From assembly GCA_017527205.1 (NCBI GenBank), contig JAFXQK010000007.1:1-63995 (forward strand): DNA of 63,995 nt. Direction: 5' to 3'. Every line of letters begins with the position of its first letter. Positions within the stretch are counted from its first letter, which is position 1. The notes under the pieces are model-generated. The model made no database searches. It saw only the letters and a program-made list of their open reading frames with translations, and was not told where the DNA came from. Shown here in pieces: positions 18,034 to 25,384 of the stretch. This stretch comes from Lachnospiraceae bacterium (GTDB lineage: Bacteria > Bacillota > Clostridia > Lachnospirales > Lachnospiraceae). A program made the translations under genes and the position numbers.

Positions 18034-18558
18034 TTATCTGAAATCCACAAAATTTTCTGGTAACAACTCATAATCCACAAAGGATTGAAGCACACCGACC
18101 TGATCCGTCCAGGAATCCATGCATGTCCGGACCTTTTGAAATCCCAGTTGCTCATAAACATGCTGCGCCCTGGTATTTTTCAGATTGGTGTTTAAGATGA
18201 TCTTTTTATATCCCATCGAAAACAATTTCGAAATTAGCATGCTGAGAATCTTTTTTCCAAGACCTTTTTCCTGATAGGTTTCATCACAAATCTTGATTCC
18301 AATCTCAGCAACATGATCTCCGAGATGATAATAATTCATCTCGCCAATCGCACTGTTTTGATACTCTATGATCATACGCCGTTTGGTATCATCCGTATCG
18401 CCTGAAACCTTATCCCAGATTTCTGCGGCTGTTATTCCGAGGCCATTCGGAAAGCCAGCATGCGCCATGACCTTTCCATCATTCCACCATCTGGCCAGCT
18501 TCTCGCAATCCTCAATTCCTACATTTCGAATGCGTAGTTCGCCCTCACTTATCTCCAT
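18034..18558 (-). CDS. GNAT family N-acetyltransferase (RimJ/RimL-like)
   Basis: A GNAT of about 174 aa with the RimJ-type opening GELRIRNVGIEDCEKLARWW. IGIKICDETYQEKGLGKKIL carries the catalytic strand and CoA loop EKGLGKK. ILNTNLKNTRAQHVYEQLGF is motif B. Start at ATG 18558, preceded by GAGGGA at 4 nt; an upstream ATG at 18573 lacks such a site. RimJ/L-type enzymes acetylate ribosomal-protein N-termini or small amines; the substrate is not deducible. The 56-aa gene at 17853 follows within 10 bp. Confidence 0.87.
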   Translation of the reverse strand: MEISEGELRIRNVGIEDCEKLARWWNDGKVMAHAGFPNGLGITAAEIWDKVSGDTDDTKRRMIIEYQNSAIGEMNYYHLGDHVAEIGIKICDETYQEKGLGKKILSMLISKLFSMGYKKIILNTNLKNTRAQHVYEQLGFQKVRTCMDSWTDQVGVLQSFVDYELLPENFVDFR

Positions 18559-18612
18559 AGCTTCCCTCACCATCCTTATGAAAAGCGCACGCAGTCATTC
18601 TTCGATTCTTCC

Positions 18613-19176
18613 TCAAAAAAGCTCCGGAAAGGTTCCTCTCAAAAAGAATTGATATTCCGGATGCTCCTTTGCGTCTGCGTATTCCTGCAACATAGTCTTT
18701 CGGATCCACTCCTTCTTTTGCGGCGTTAATTCTTCGTACCGCAGGATCGTGATCCGTCCTTCCCGCTCGGCGCGAAGCAGCTCCACATACGCATCTGCGA
18801 CAAACTCACAGCCTGTCACCTCCACGGGAATCTCACTGGTCACGGCATCCGGAATCTGCAGTGCAAACCCTGAATCCTTTACCTCTGCTGCCTCATAGAT
18901 ATATCCGGAAACCCCTTGATAGGTACTCTCTAAGGCATTGGGATAATACTCCTCAAACCGTAATCTCCCATCCTTTTCGAACCCATAGGGCCCCCACTTC
19001 GACCATTTTCCGTCATATGCGAAATGGTGTTCCCTGCAGTATTTCTCAACGGCATTGCTTAAGTAGACCAGCACATTCTCTCGCTTCGTGGAAAAATAGA
19101 TGAGCGGAACATTATGATTCGATATTCGCGGCTCCAACTGCTTAATTCCCGCCGTCTGCGATGCGTGATAAAACAT
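18613..19176 (-). CDS. Unknown protein; faint ADP-ribosyltransferase/KptA-like pattern
   Basis: A 187-aa protein I do not recognise. Start at ATG 19176, with AAGGGG upstream; the in-frame ATG at 19227 runs back into the kinase-like gene. N-terminal residues FYHASQTAGIKQLEPR then IYFSTKRENVLVYLS echo the YHG[TS]...GI..L.P...[VI]Y.S layout of KptA and other ADP-ribosyltransferase-fold proteins (His4, Tyr27, Ser29). This is pattern recognition only, with no catalytic Glu identified. The rest is rich in Glu, Tyr and Lys with a helical C-terminus. The domain could equally be unrelated to that fold. Confidence 0.6.
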   Translation of the reverse strand: MFYHASQTAGIKQLEPRISNHNVPLIYFSTKRENVLVYLSNAVEKYCREHHFAYDGKWSKWGPYGFEKDGRLRFEEYYPNALESTYQGVSGYIYEAAEVKDSGFALQIPDAVTSEIPVEVTGCEFVADAYVELLRAEREGRITILRYEELTPQKKEWIRKTMLQEYADAKEHPEYQFFLRGTFPELF

Positions 19177-19201
19177 TCTTTTTTCGCCCCTTTTATGCCT
19201 T

Positions 19202-20200
19202 CTATAATTCCACGCCAATGCCTGCATAGGGAATGTTTTCCACCAGGCACGTTATTGCATCCTCAATGTCCTCAGGATCTGGCTCTTCGCCCTCCCTCGC
19301 GGCACATTCAAACTCGTCCACGATACCCTCAATCTGCACCATGTCAATGAAGAGCTGCAGCTGCTCCAACAGGTTTTCCGGAAGACTTGTCTCGCTTCGA
19401 TATCCCTCAAGAACAACTGCAAAATACTGCTCCTTCATGTACTTGAGGCGCGCTTCTCCGTCCTCAAGCCACATGCTCCAGCCAACGCCGTGCGTCCAAA
19501 GATGTGCGAGGTCAAACATGTACCAGCAGTAAATGCAATTATCAAAATCAAAGGTCGTGATCGTTCCATCACTTAAGTCCACATGATAATTCCCGTCACT
19601 GAAATCAAAGTGCACGAGCCCGTAGCTCTCTGCATCCATGGGCAGTGCATGGAACTTCTCCAAGCGATCCGCGATGGCTGCCTTCAGCTCTGCGTATGCA
19701 TCAGGAATGATCTTACCGATATACTCCATGTTGTACTTGTCAAAATACTGCTGCCTTTGATGCGCCGGCTGATATTGCTTCGAAAGCCTGTGAATCGCTC
19801 CGATCGTCTTTCCCATATTGTAAAACAGCTCGGAGATCGGTGCGCCCTCACGGTATCGATAACCATTTTCATAAAGCAGGATTCCCCTCGCATAGGCAAA
19901 TAACGATATGAAACACTCCATAGAGTCTTCCAAACGCTCCACAAGTCTTCCGTTCTTCGAAGGGATCACGTCCGCTACGGGCGCCCCCTTTTCCGCAAGG
20001 TAATGCACGAATTCCGTCTCTGCCTCGTAATCCTCCATCGTCCTGTCGCCCAGCGCGGAAACCCTTAAAACATATTTCTTCTCACCATTTTGTTTACAGA
20101 CATAGACTAGATTTCTTCCGCCATCATGTCCGCCCACTTGTTCAAACTCAAAATTCTCTAACTCATAAAAGGCTTTTGCCTTCTCTAAAACATTTGTCAA
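19202..20200 (-). CDS. Aminoglycoside-phosphotransferase-family kinase
   Basis: A 332-aa APH-fold kinase (phosphotransferase enzyme family). The catalytic loop is LVHFDFSDGNYHVD, giving His197, Asp199 and Asn204, and DFD at 218-220 is the Mg-binding motif (TFDFDNCIYC). N-lobe strands include KYVLRVSALG with the ATP-contacting Lys region. A Trp/Tyr-rich segment LAHLWTHGVGWSMWLEDGEARL follows the kinase core. I start at TTG 20200 because GGGGGA lies 7 nt upstream; the longer ATG-started frame to 20275 overlaps the next gene upstream. Members phosphorylate aminoglycosides, choline, homoserine or other metabolites; which one is unknown. Confidence 0.86.
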   Translation of the reverse strand: MTNVLEKAKAFYELENFEFEQVGGHDGGRNLVYVCKQNGEKKYVLRVSALGDRTMEDYEAETEFVHYLAEKGAPVADVIPSKNGRLVERLEDSMECFISLFAYARGILLYENGYRYREGAPISELFYNMGKTIGAIHRLSKQYQPAHQRQQYFDKYNMEYIGKIIPDAYAELKAAIADRLEKFHALPMDAESYGLVHFDFSDGNYHVDLSDGTITTFDFDNCIYCWYMFDLAHLWTHGVGWSMWLEDGEARLKYMKEQYFAVVLEGYRSETSLPENLLEQLQLFIDMVQIEGIVDEFECAAREGEEPDPEDIEDAITCLVENIPYAGIGVEL

Positions 20201-20222
20201 TCCACATTCCCCCAATTCATTT

Positions 20223-21044
20223 TTAAAAGTCCATGCTTCCCAGATCATAATCCTTCGACGGTAGGATGACCGCATGCTCCGGAAATACCTCCTTAAGGAT
20301 TCGAAGCTCCAGCGCCTTCCTGTGCTCCAAGTGCTTTACCAGGCCGTCAAAGCCCTTGAGGCCATGCTTTTTTCCATAGGGGCAATCCTCAAGAAATCCC
20401 AGCATCAGCGGGAACCACATCTCATTTCCCTCTGCGTCCACGCGCTCCTTGCGGATGATCTCCAGTGCTCCTGCCACCCATGGTACGTCCAGGTAAAGAA
20501 TTTTATAATTCTCCACCTGGATCACCTGCGCCAGCTCCTTGTAAAACTCCAAGATCTCATCGTCCGTCATCTCGTAGAACAGGATCTGATTTTCCACAAT
20601 GTTTTGAAAAATGGAGCACTCGAAAACCTGATGATCCCCGTGCCACTTTGCATATCTGGAAAAAATGATTCTGTCAAAGGTATCTCTGTCCACACGACCG
20701 TTATAAATCTCATATTGCTCAAGATCCTTATGAAATCCGGGAATATCCGTCAAAATTCTCGTATAAGTAACGACATAACGGTCTTCCGCATTTCTGTCAG
20801 CGCTTGCACCCTCAGTCGTAAAAACACGCTCGACGGTGGTATTCGCTTTGATCTCATCCACGATCTCCGCATACCTGTTGAGCACCGCTTCATATTGTTC
20901 CTTGGTCAGATAAGAGCACCAGGCAAGCTCCACGGGATTATAATCTCCCTCGCGGAACACATGATACTCCGGAAGCTTCTCCGCAAGCCGGCTTACCAAA
21001 GTGCTCTTACCCGCACCTTGAATCCCCTCTATAAAGTAATTCAT
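20223..21044 (-). CDS. P-loop kinase-like protein (AAA family)
   Basis: A 273-aa P-loop protein. Walker A GIQGAGKST is at residues 7-15 in FIEGIQGAGKSTLVS; the Mg-site acidic strand is not clear, but ILYLDVPWVAGALEIIRKERV matches the nucleotide-binding lid stretch. The protein is longer than simple nucleotide kinases and rich in Tyr/Asp/Glu loops, as in uncharacterised AAA-type proteins of Firmicutes that act on thymidylate-like or other small substrates. Start at ATG 21044 with AGGGGGG 6 nt upstream. The palindromic element at 21084 lies directly upstream. Confidence 0.82.
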   Translation of the reverse strand: MNYFIEGIQGAGKSTLVSRLAEKLPEYHVFREGDYNPVELAWCSYLTKEQYEAVLNRYAEIVDEIKANTTVERVFTTEGASADRNAEDRYVVTYTRILTDIPGFHKDLEQYEIYNGRVDRDTFDRIIFSRYAKWHGDHQVFECSIFQNIVENQILFYEMTDDEILEFYKELAQVIQVENYKILYLDVPWVAGALEIIRKERVDAEGNEMWFPLMLGFLEDCPYGKKHGLKGFDGLVKHLEHRKALELRILKEVFPEHAVILPSKDYDLGSMDF

Positions 21045-21083
21045 ATACATCCCCCCTCTTAATTAAATTAAGCTTTCCATTTC

Positions 21084-21217
21084 CTCGAGGGGAAGGTTTG
21101 GATTGTCTTTCCTTAGCGTGCCCTACGGCACGTCCCTCTCTTCGGTCGGGATCGCAAGCATAGCTTGCGACATGGTCAAAAAGTCTACCAGAAAGACAAT
21201 CCAAACCTAGCCCCGAG
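21084..21217. repeat. 134-bp element with 18-bp inverted ends and inner hairpins
   Basis: Long terminal inverted repeats bound the element. The core AGGTTTGGATTGTCTTTC is a perfect 18-bp match in inverted orientation at the other end, and the outer CTCG/CGAG also pair. Inside are smaller palindromes, GTGCCCTACGGCAC and GCAAGCATAGCTTGC. The element occupies almost all of the gap between the kinase-like gene (20223) and the P-loop/GNAT gene (21259) and contains no gene. It could be a non-autonomous mobile or REP-like repeat, or a structured RNA; I cannot tell which. Confidence 0.7.
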
Positions 21218-21258
21218 TTATTATCAAAGACTTTAACCTAATGGCACAGCCTTATGTG

Positions 21259-22434
21259 TTAAAGCTCTTTCACGTAAAGGCGATCGGTACCGCCTCCGTA
21301 GTTGACGATATCCTTCACGTGGGTATACCCGTATTTTTCATAAAATCCGGTGAATTCCGTGGGAATATAGGTTTTCTCAAACCCCTGGCCCTTCGCATAT
21401 TCATTGGCAGCCGCGATCAGCTTTTCACTGATGCGCTTACCTCTGGAGTCCTTTTCCACAAAGACGCAGGATACCCACGGGCAGATTTCCGGCATAGGAT
21501 AATAATCCTCCTTCAGAAGCGAAGTCATACCGACGATTTTCCCATCCTCGACTGCCGCGAACATGGTCTCCCAATCCGTGAACTCCCAGTTTCGGATCAA
21601 TCCTGCAATATGTTCTCGCACCTCCGTCCAAGAGCACTGCTCCACAAAATGCAGGAATTCTTCTGCAAGGGGCGTATTCCTCTCGACCTTCCGTATCTGA
21701 AGCCCGCCATTTGCAAAAGCTTCATCGAATGCCTTGCCCGGTTCCAAATCCCCTTCCTTCGTCTTCCCCTCAGCGCGATTTGCCGAAGGCTCCCTTAGTC
21801 CAAAGTGCTTTGCCACCAGCGCTACCGTTTCTTCAACGCTCCTTGCGTTATCCCTCTCAAGCCAAAAGTATTCGCTTGCCTTCACGTCCTCATAGAACTT
21901 TTCATTGAGGGAGAGCAGCGTCGCGTTGCATGTCTCCTTAGCCTTCTCAAAATCCGTCGCACTGTGGATGAAGTTATTAAAGCCTTGATGATCCGCGCGG
22001 TTGCAATACTCATCCACCAGGTTCTCAGGCTTCTTCAGCATAAAGGCTACTCTCGACGGATCCGTAAAGATCGCTGCCTGCTCCAGCCTCAGATGGCAGT
22101 CGCAAATGATCTTGCCATTCTGCGACAATCGGATCAGATCCAAAAGCACGAAATCCAGCTGCTCCCGCGTGTTCTGCAACAGCCATGCCTTATACTCTTC
22201 CACGCTCCGTCCAAAGAACTCATCCGCGTCCTTGAAATTCTTGTTCATCGCAGGCTGATGCTCCGCGTCGGACGCCTTCTGATGCTCCTCAAAGCGCTCG
22301 TCAATATCATATACGGGAATCCCGTATTTCTTGCCAAGGGCCCGAGAGACTGTTGTCTTTCCGCCGCAGGGTGTTCCCGTGATAAAATATACGTTTTCTA
22401 AATATTTTTTCATTATATTGTCTTGGAATATCAT
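21259..22434 (-). CDS. Fusion: P-loop kinase-like domain plus GNAT acetyltransferase
   Basis: A 391-aa two-domain protein. Residues 1 to about 215 are a P-loop kinase-like domain with Walker A GTPCGGKTT at 20-28 (YFITGTPCGGKTTVS) and FVLLDLIRLSQNGKIICD as the second acidic strand. After a Lys/Glu-rich linker (about 220-240), residues 245-391 are a GNAT with CVFVEKDSRGKRISEKLI (CoA loop RGKRIS) and FTGFYEKYGYTHVK (motif B). Start at ATG 22434, preceded by AAAGGAG at 7 nt. This couples ATP-dependent and acetyl-CoA-dependent modification, as in some bifunctional resistance enzymes, but the substrate is unknown. Confidence 0.87.
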   Translation of the reverse strand: MIFQDNIMKKYLENVYFITGTPCGGKTTVSRALGKKYGIPVYDIDERFEEHQKASDAEHQPAMNKNFKDADEFFGRSVEEYKAWLLQNTREQLDFVLLDLIRLSQNGKIICDCHLRLEQAAIFTDPSRVAFMLKKPENLVDEYCNRADHQGFNNFIHSATDFEKAKETCNATLLSLNEKFYEDVKASEYFWLERDNARSVEETVALVAKHFGLREPSANRAEGKTKEGDLEPGKAFDEAFANGGLQIRKVERNTPLAEEFLHFVEQCSWTEVREHIAGLIRNWEFTDWETMFAAVEDGKIVGMTSLLKEDYYPMPEICPWVSCVFVEKDSRGKRISEKLIAAANEYAKGQGFEKTYIPTEFTGFYEKYGYTHVKDIVNYGGGTDRLYVKEL

Positions 22435-22531
22435 GATTTTTCTCCTTTAGATAAATTGTTTCACAGTCTACAAGCTTCTTTTTCATCTTTCGTGAGACCT
22501 GCAGGAAACCATTTATCAACGGCTCCCGCGA

Positions 22532-24157
22532 TCAGATATTCCGAAGTCTTAAAAACATCACCATGCCATTTCCCTTCTTTCCTAATCCTTCTTCTCTAGA
22601 GATAATGTCCTCTGATTCCTTGCCACGTAATCCATCTGGCGTCAGGCGATAAATCTTGTCGCACACCTCCGAAAGATATTTTCGATCATGCGACACGCTG
22701 ATTATGGCACCTGGAAATTCCCGAAGCATTTTGCGAATGACAGGTCCGGACAGGGGTGAAAAATTCCGCGTCGGCTCATCTAAGATCAGGACGTTCGCCC
22801 CCGACATACTAAGCTTTAAGAGCAAAACCTTCGCCTTCTGACCACCGGAGAGCTCCCTGATGGGATGCTCCATCTCGTCCGCCGTATATTTCAGCGACCC
22901 AAGATAGGTACGGATCCTCGTCCGCTCCTCCTTATCTCCCGAGTCGTCAAGAAAGTCCACGGGAGTCATGTCCATGTCCAAAAGCGCCTCGTAGTTTTGC
23001 GGCATGTACTCTGCCCGAAGATCCTGTCTTGCCAGCAGCTCCTTCGCCAACAAAGTAAGAAGCGTTGTCTTTCCGCATCCGTTCGTCCCGATAATACCGA
23101 TCTTTTCCGAGCCACGAAGCTTCAGCTCCACGGCATGCGCCAGCGTTCTCCCGCCGTCTGCCGTTGTCAATTCATGATTTTCATACTGCAATACCCATTT
23201 TCCAGAAGGAATCGCACTGTCCTTATTGCCAAGCTTGAAAAAAATTGCTTCTTCCTGCTCCGGCCTCTCCGTCATCTCTGCATCTTCACGCTCAAAGCGC
23301 TTCTCCATGGCCTTGACGTTCTTCATTTTCTTTTTGAGGAGCCTTCCAATCGCGTCCCGATCCCCCTTGGAAATATTATCGAGCCTTGCTCCGACGCTCT
23401 GCTCCATCCTTCGAATTTTCTCATCGCGGATTCGCTTTTCCCGTCTCTCACCAAGCGCGATCTGTTCCTGCTTTTCGAAGGCGCTCAGCCGCTCCTCCAC
23501 ATATCGCCGATAGGGCATGTTTGCCACGGTATGACGGCACCTCGTCTTTCTCCTGATCTGCTCAAAATGGATCACGCGGTTGGCCGTATGCTCGATCAGC
23601 GTTTCATCATGGGAGATAAACAGCACGGCATGCTCCCACTGATTGATCAGCCGTTCCATTAATTCCAGTGTTTCGATGTCGATGTCATTTGACGGCTCAT
23701 CAAGCAGTAAAATCGTTGGCTTCTCTATCAGAATCCGCATCATTTGCGCCTTTACGCGTTCACCGCCGGAGAGCGTCTTCATCTCCTGCTCCCGATAGAA
23801 AAATTCGGCTTCCACTCCAAAATCACTCGCCAGCTTTGAAAGCTCCTTCGGTGTCTGATCCAGAAAATCTAGGCTTTCCATGAAGTACTCACAAACCGTT
23901 TTCGTTTTTTCCGAAGCTGGCAGCTCCTGAGGTAAATACCCCAGCTTTTCGCCGCTGATGGCCTTCTCCCCAGTCGCTTCGATATACTCCTCCACAAGCT
24001 GCGGGTCAAAGATCCATTTCATCAGCGTAGACTTTCCGTTTCCTTCTTCGCCGATCAAAACAGCCTTATCCCCGTCATTTAAGACGAGAGAAAAATTTTC
24101 CAAAATCGTTCTTAGATCCTTTTTATGTATCAGCGTAACGTTCTTTATCTGAAACAT
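22532..24157 (-). CDS. ABC-F ribosome-protection ATPase
   Basis: A 541-aa soluble twin-ATPase ABC protein without membrane segments. First cassette: Walker A GEEGNGKST (36-44), signature LSGGE (129-133), Walker B ILLLDEPSNDID (149-160). Linker about 200-305 is basic with a helical arm (GERREKRIRDEKIRRMEQS), which in this family enters the ribosomal exit site. Second cassette: GTNGCGKTT (357-365), LSGGQ (436-440), ILDEPTRNFSPLS (458-470), His490. The DEPTRNFSPLS variant belongs to the MsrC/LsaA/CplR-like group that displaces macrolides, lincosamides, streptogramin A or pleuromutilins from ribosomes. Expression is probably attenuated by the leader region at 24359-24633. The start has GGGAG upstream. 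Confidence 0.9.
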   Translation of the reverse strand: MFQIKNVTLIHKKDLRTILENFSLVLNDGDKAVLIGEEGNGKSTLMKWIFDPQLVEEYIEATGEKAISGEKLGYLPQELPASEKTKTVCEYFMESLDFLDQTPKELSKLASDFGVEAEFFYREQEMKTLSGGERVKAQMMRILIEKPTILLLDEPSNDIDIETLELMERLINQWEHAVLFISHDETLIEHTANRVIHFEQIRRKTRCRHTVANMPYRRYVEERLSAFEKQEQIALGERREKRIRDEKIRRMEQSVGARLDNISKGDRDAIGRLLKKKMKNVKAMEKRFEREDAEMTERPEQEEAIFFKLGNKDSAIPSGKWVLQYENHELTTADGGRTLAHAVELKLRGSEKIGIIGTNGCGKTTLLTLLAKELLARQDLRAEYMPQNYEALLDMDMTPVDFLDDSGDKEERTRIRTYLGSLKYTADEMEHPIRELSGGQKAKVLLLKLSMSGANVLILDEPTRNFSPLSGPVIRKMLREFPGAIISVSHDRKYLSEVCDKIYRLTPDGLRGKESEDIISREEGLGKKGNGMVMFLRLRNI

Positions 24158-24187
24158 TAAGCATCACTCCCTTTCTGATAATCCCAC

Positions 24188-24357
24188 GCGATCATACGGA
24201 TTGCTTCGCTTCTTGGAAGCTCTCGCAATCCTACTTGAATTCGTCAATCGCGCCGCTTCGCAGCGCTTTTTGACTCATTCACGTTGCGCTTCCAAATGAG
24301 CACGCCCTGGCGCAAGCAAGCTTGCCCAGCGGCGGCTCGCTTAGAAGCTATGATCGC
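24188..24357. repeat. 170-bp palindrome-rich element with 9-bp inverted ends
   Basis: This gene-free stretch separates the intrinsic terminator (24359-24390) from the ABC-F start. Its ends are GCGATCATA and TATGATCGC, perfect inverted repeats. Inside are a GC-rich palindrome (GCGCCGC, then TTCG, then CAGCGC) and inverted GGAAGC/GCTTCC pairs. It contains a GTCAAAAAG stretch also seen in the element at 21084. It may be a small intergenic repeat that has inserted between the regulator and its gene; I found no other function in it. Confidence 0.45.
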
Positions 24358-24358
24358 T

Positions 24359-24390
24359 AAAAAGCCCCAATACCTACTGGTATTGGGGCA
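24359..24390 (-). terminator. Intrinsic terminator in the ABC-F leader (attenuator)
   Basis: Read on the minus strand, a perfect 11-bp stem GCCCCAATACC/GGTATTGGGGC with a 4-nt loop is followed by six T. It sits between the leader peptide and the ABC-F gene, not at the end of a known gene. It is therefore well placed as an attenuator that stops transcription unless leader translation is disturbed. The 9-bp-ended repeat at 24188 then separates it from the gene. Confidence 0.85.
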
Positions 24391-24453
24391 TAATAAGCGT
24401 TTGTCACATCTGCCATATCTAGGGAAATTCCATAAGAAAGGAAACCTGCCGCG

Positions 24454-24525
24454 CTAATTATTACATCTCCAGGAGGTATTATGATAGCTATGAATGTTGT
24501 CAAATCTACGTACGCGAATCATCAT
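24454..24525 (-). CDS. 23-aa leader peptide upstream of ABC-F gene
   Basis: A 24-codon reading frame begins at the double ATG (24525, 24522), with a perfect AAAGGAGG 6 nt upstream, and stops at TAG 24456-24454. It opens MMIRVRRF and closes SWRCNN; it is basic, rich in Arg and aromatic residues and has no recognised domain. Its codons for Asn-Thr-Ser contain TACCTCC (24472-24478), exactly complementary to the GGAGGTA of its own ribosome site (24531-24537). This is the layout of stall-sensing leader peptides of antibiotic-induced genes: a ribosome arrested by a drug on this peptide would alter RNA folding. Translation is inferred, not shown. Confidence 0.75.
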   Translation of the reverse strand: MMIRVRRFDNIHSYHNTSWRCNN

Positions 24526-24604
24526 TTTAGTACCTCCTTTCCCGCCAAATGGCGATGCACGGTGAACAGTTACAGGTCAGTAAATCGAATTACCAACAAA
24601 ACAA

Positions 24605-24633
24605 ATTATACAGACAGTTTCCCGGGATGTCAA
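24605..24633 (-). promoter_or_regulatory. Consensus sigma-A promoter for the ABC-F leader transcript
   Basis: On the minus strand TTGACA (24633-24628) and TATAAT (24610-24605) are both perfect and separated by the optimal 17 bp. The transcript would begin near 24598, about 70 nt before the leader start codon. A strong constitutive promoter followed by a terminator fits control by attenuation and not by initiation. It lies about 65 bp beyond the stop of the esterase gene at 24698, so the ABC-F unit is independent of that gene. Confidence 0.88.
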
Positions 24634-24697
24634 CCATTTTTTGGAATTTCACGCAACACTTTTAAATTTTCATATCACTTTGGGCTTTCACGAAAAC

Positions 24698-25327
24698 TCA
24701 CAATGTTTGCCGAAGCAGCCAAAGAAATGCGTTTGCCGTTCTCTTGTCCGCCTCCCGGAAATGGTTTCCCTGATTCCATTCCAAGATGCAGTTTACGCCC
24801 TGTTTCCTTAAAAGCTCGTCTGCCATGCGAATCCGATCCCCCACGGTTGCCATGACGGCATTCCGCGTCTTCTCTTCCCTGTCCCCAAGGCTTAAATAGA
24901 CCCGATGGCTTTGAATTGCCTGCTCTTGCATGTATTCCGTGAACCCCGGAAACCATACGGAGGGAGAAGCGGCGGCAACCCCTTGAAATAAATCCGTCTG
25001 ATAGGCTGCCCACAGGGAAAAGAGCCCCGCCAAAGAATACCCGCCAATATAATAGGTCTTTGTCCGATCCGCACAATGCCTTAGGATTTTCCGTAGCGTA
25101 TCTGCCGCGCCATCGCCAAAATCCTGGTTGCCAAATACCGCAGGAGCTTTCCACGGGGAAAGCTCCTTGTTCCAATCCTTGATTCGAAAGGCAATCATCT
25201 GAAAGTCCACCGTGATGCCCTCTTTGATGATTGCAAGCTCGCTCTCCATGGAATGCAGGTCATGTTCATCGACCGGCTGAAGCAAAACGACGCTTGCTGA
25301 CTCATTACCAAAGCTATAAGTTTCCAT
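24698..25327 (-). CDS. Alpha/beta-hydrolase, esterase-like
   Basis: A 209-aa alpha/beta-hydrolase of the small esterase type. The nucleophile elbow is YYIGGYSLAGLFSL (GxSxG with Ser98). The acid and base are plausibly in LSLGDREEKTRNA and WNQGNHFREADKRT, the latter supplying the His. VWFPGFTEYM and DLFQGVAAASPSVWF fit the fold around the active site, as in the IroE/esterase-D-like group. No signal peptide, so cytoplasmic. Start ATG at 25327; substrate unknown. Confidence 0.85.
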   Translation of the reverse strand: METYSFGNESASVVLLQPVDEHDLHSMESELAIIKEGITVDFQMIAFRIKDWNKELSPWKAPAVFGNQDFGDGAADTLRKILRHCADRTKTYYIGGYSLAGLFSLWAAYQTDLFQGVAAASPSVWFPGFTEYMQEQAIQSHRVYLSLGDREEKTRNAVMATVGDRIRMADELLRKQGVNCILEWNQGNHFREADKRTANAFLWLLRQTL

Positions 25328-25384
25328 AAAACTCCCTAAGCAAGGACCTAAATCATATCCTAACCTTTCTAAGATTTCATTTCC

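Noticed and set aside
16656..20200. Calling Eis-like and APH-like genes aminoglycoside resistance genes
   Set aside because: Only fold-level matches are visible; these families include enzymes for many metabolites, so resistance was not claimed.
24481..24855. A 124-aa plus-strand reading frame with AGGAGGT four bases before its ATG
   Set aside because: The ribosome-site-like string is merely the complement of TACCTCC inside the minus-strand leader; the frame then runs antisense to the terminal part of the esterase gene and looks like no protein.
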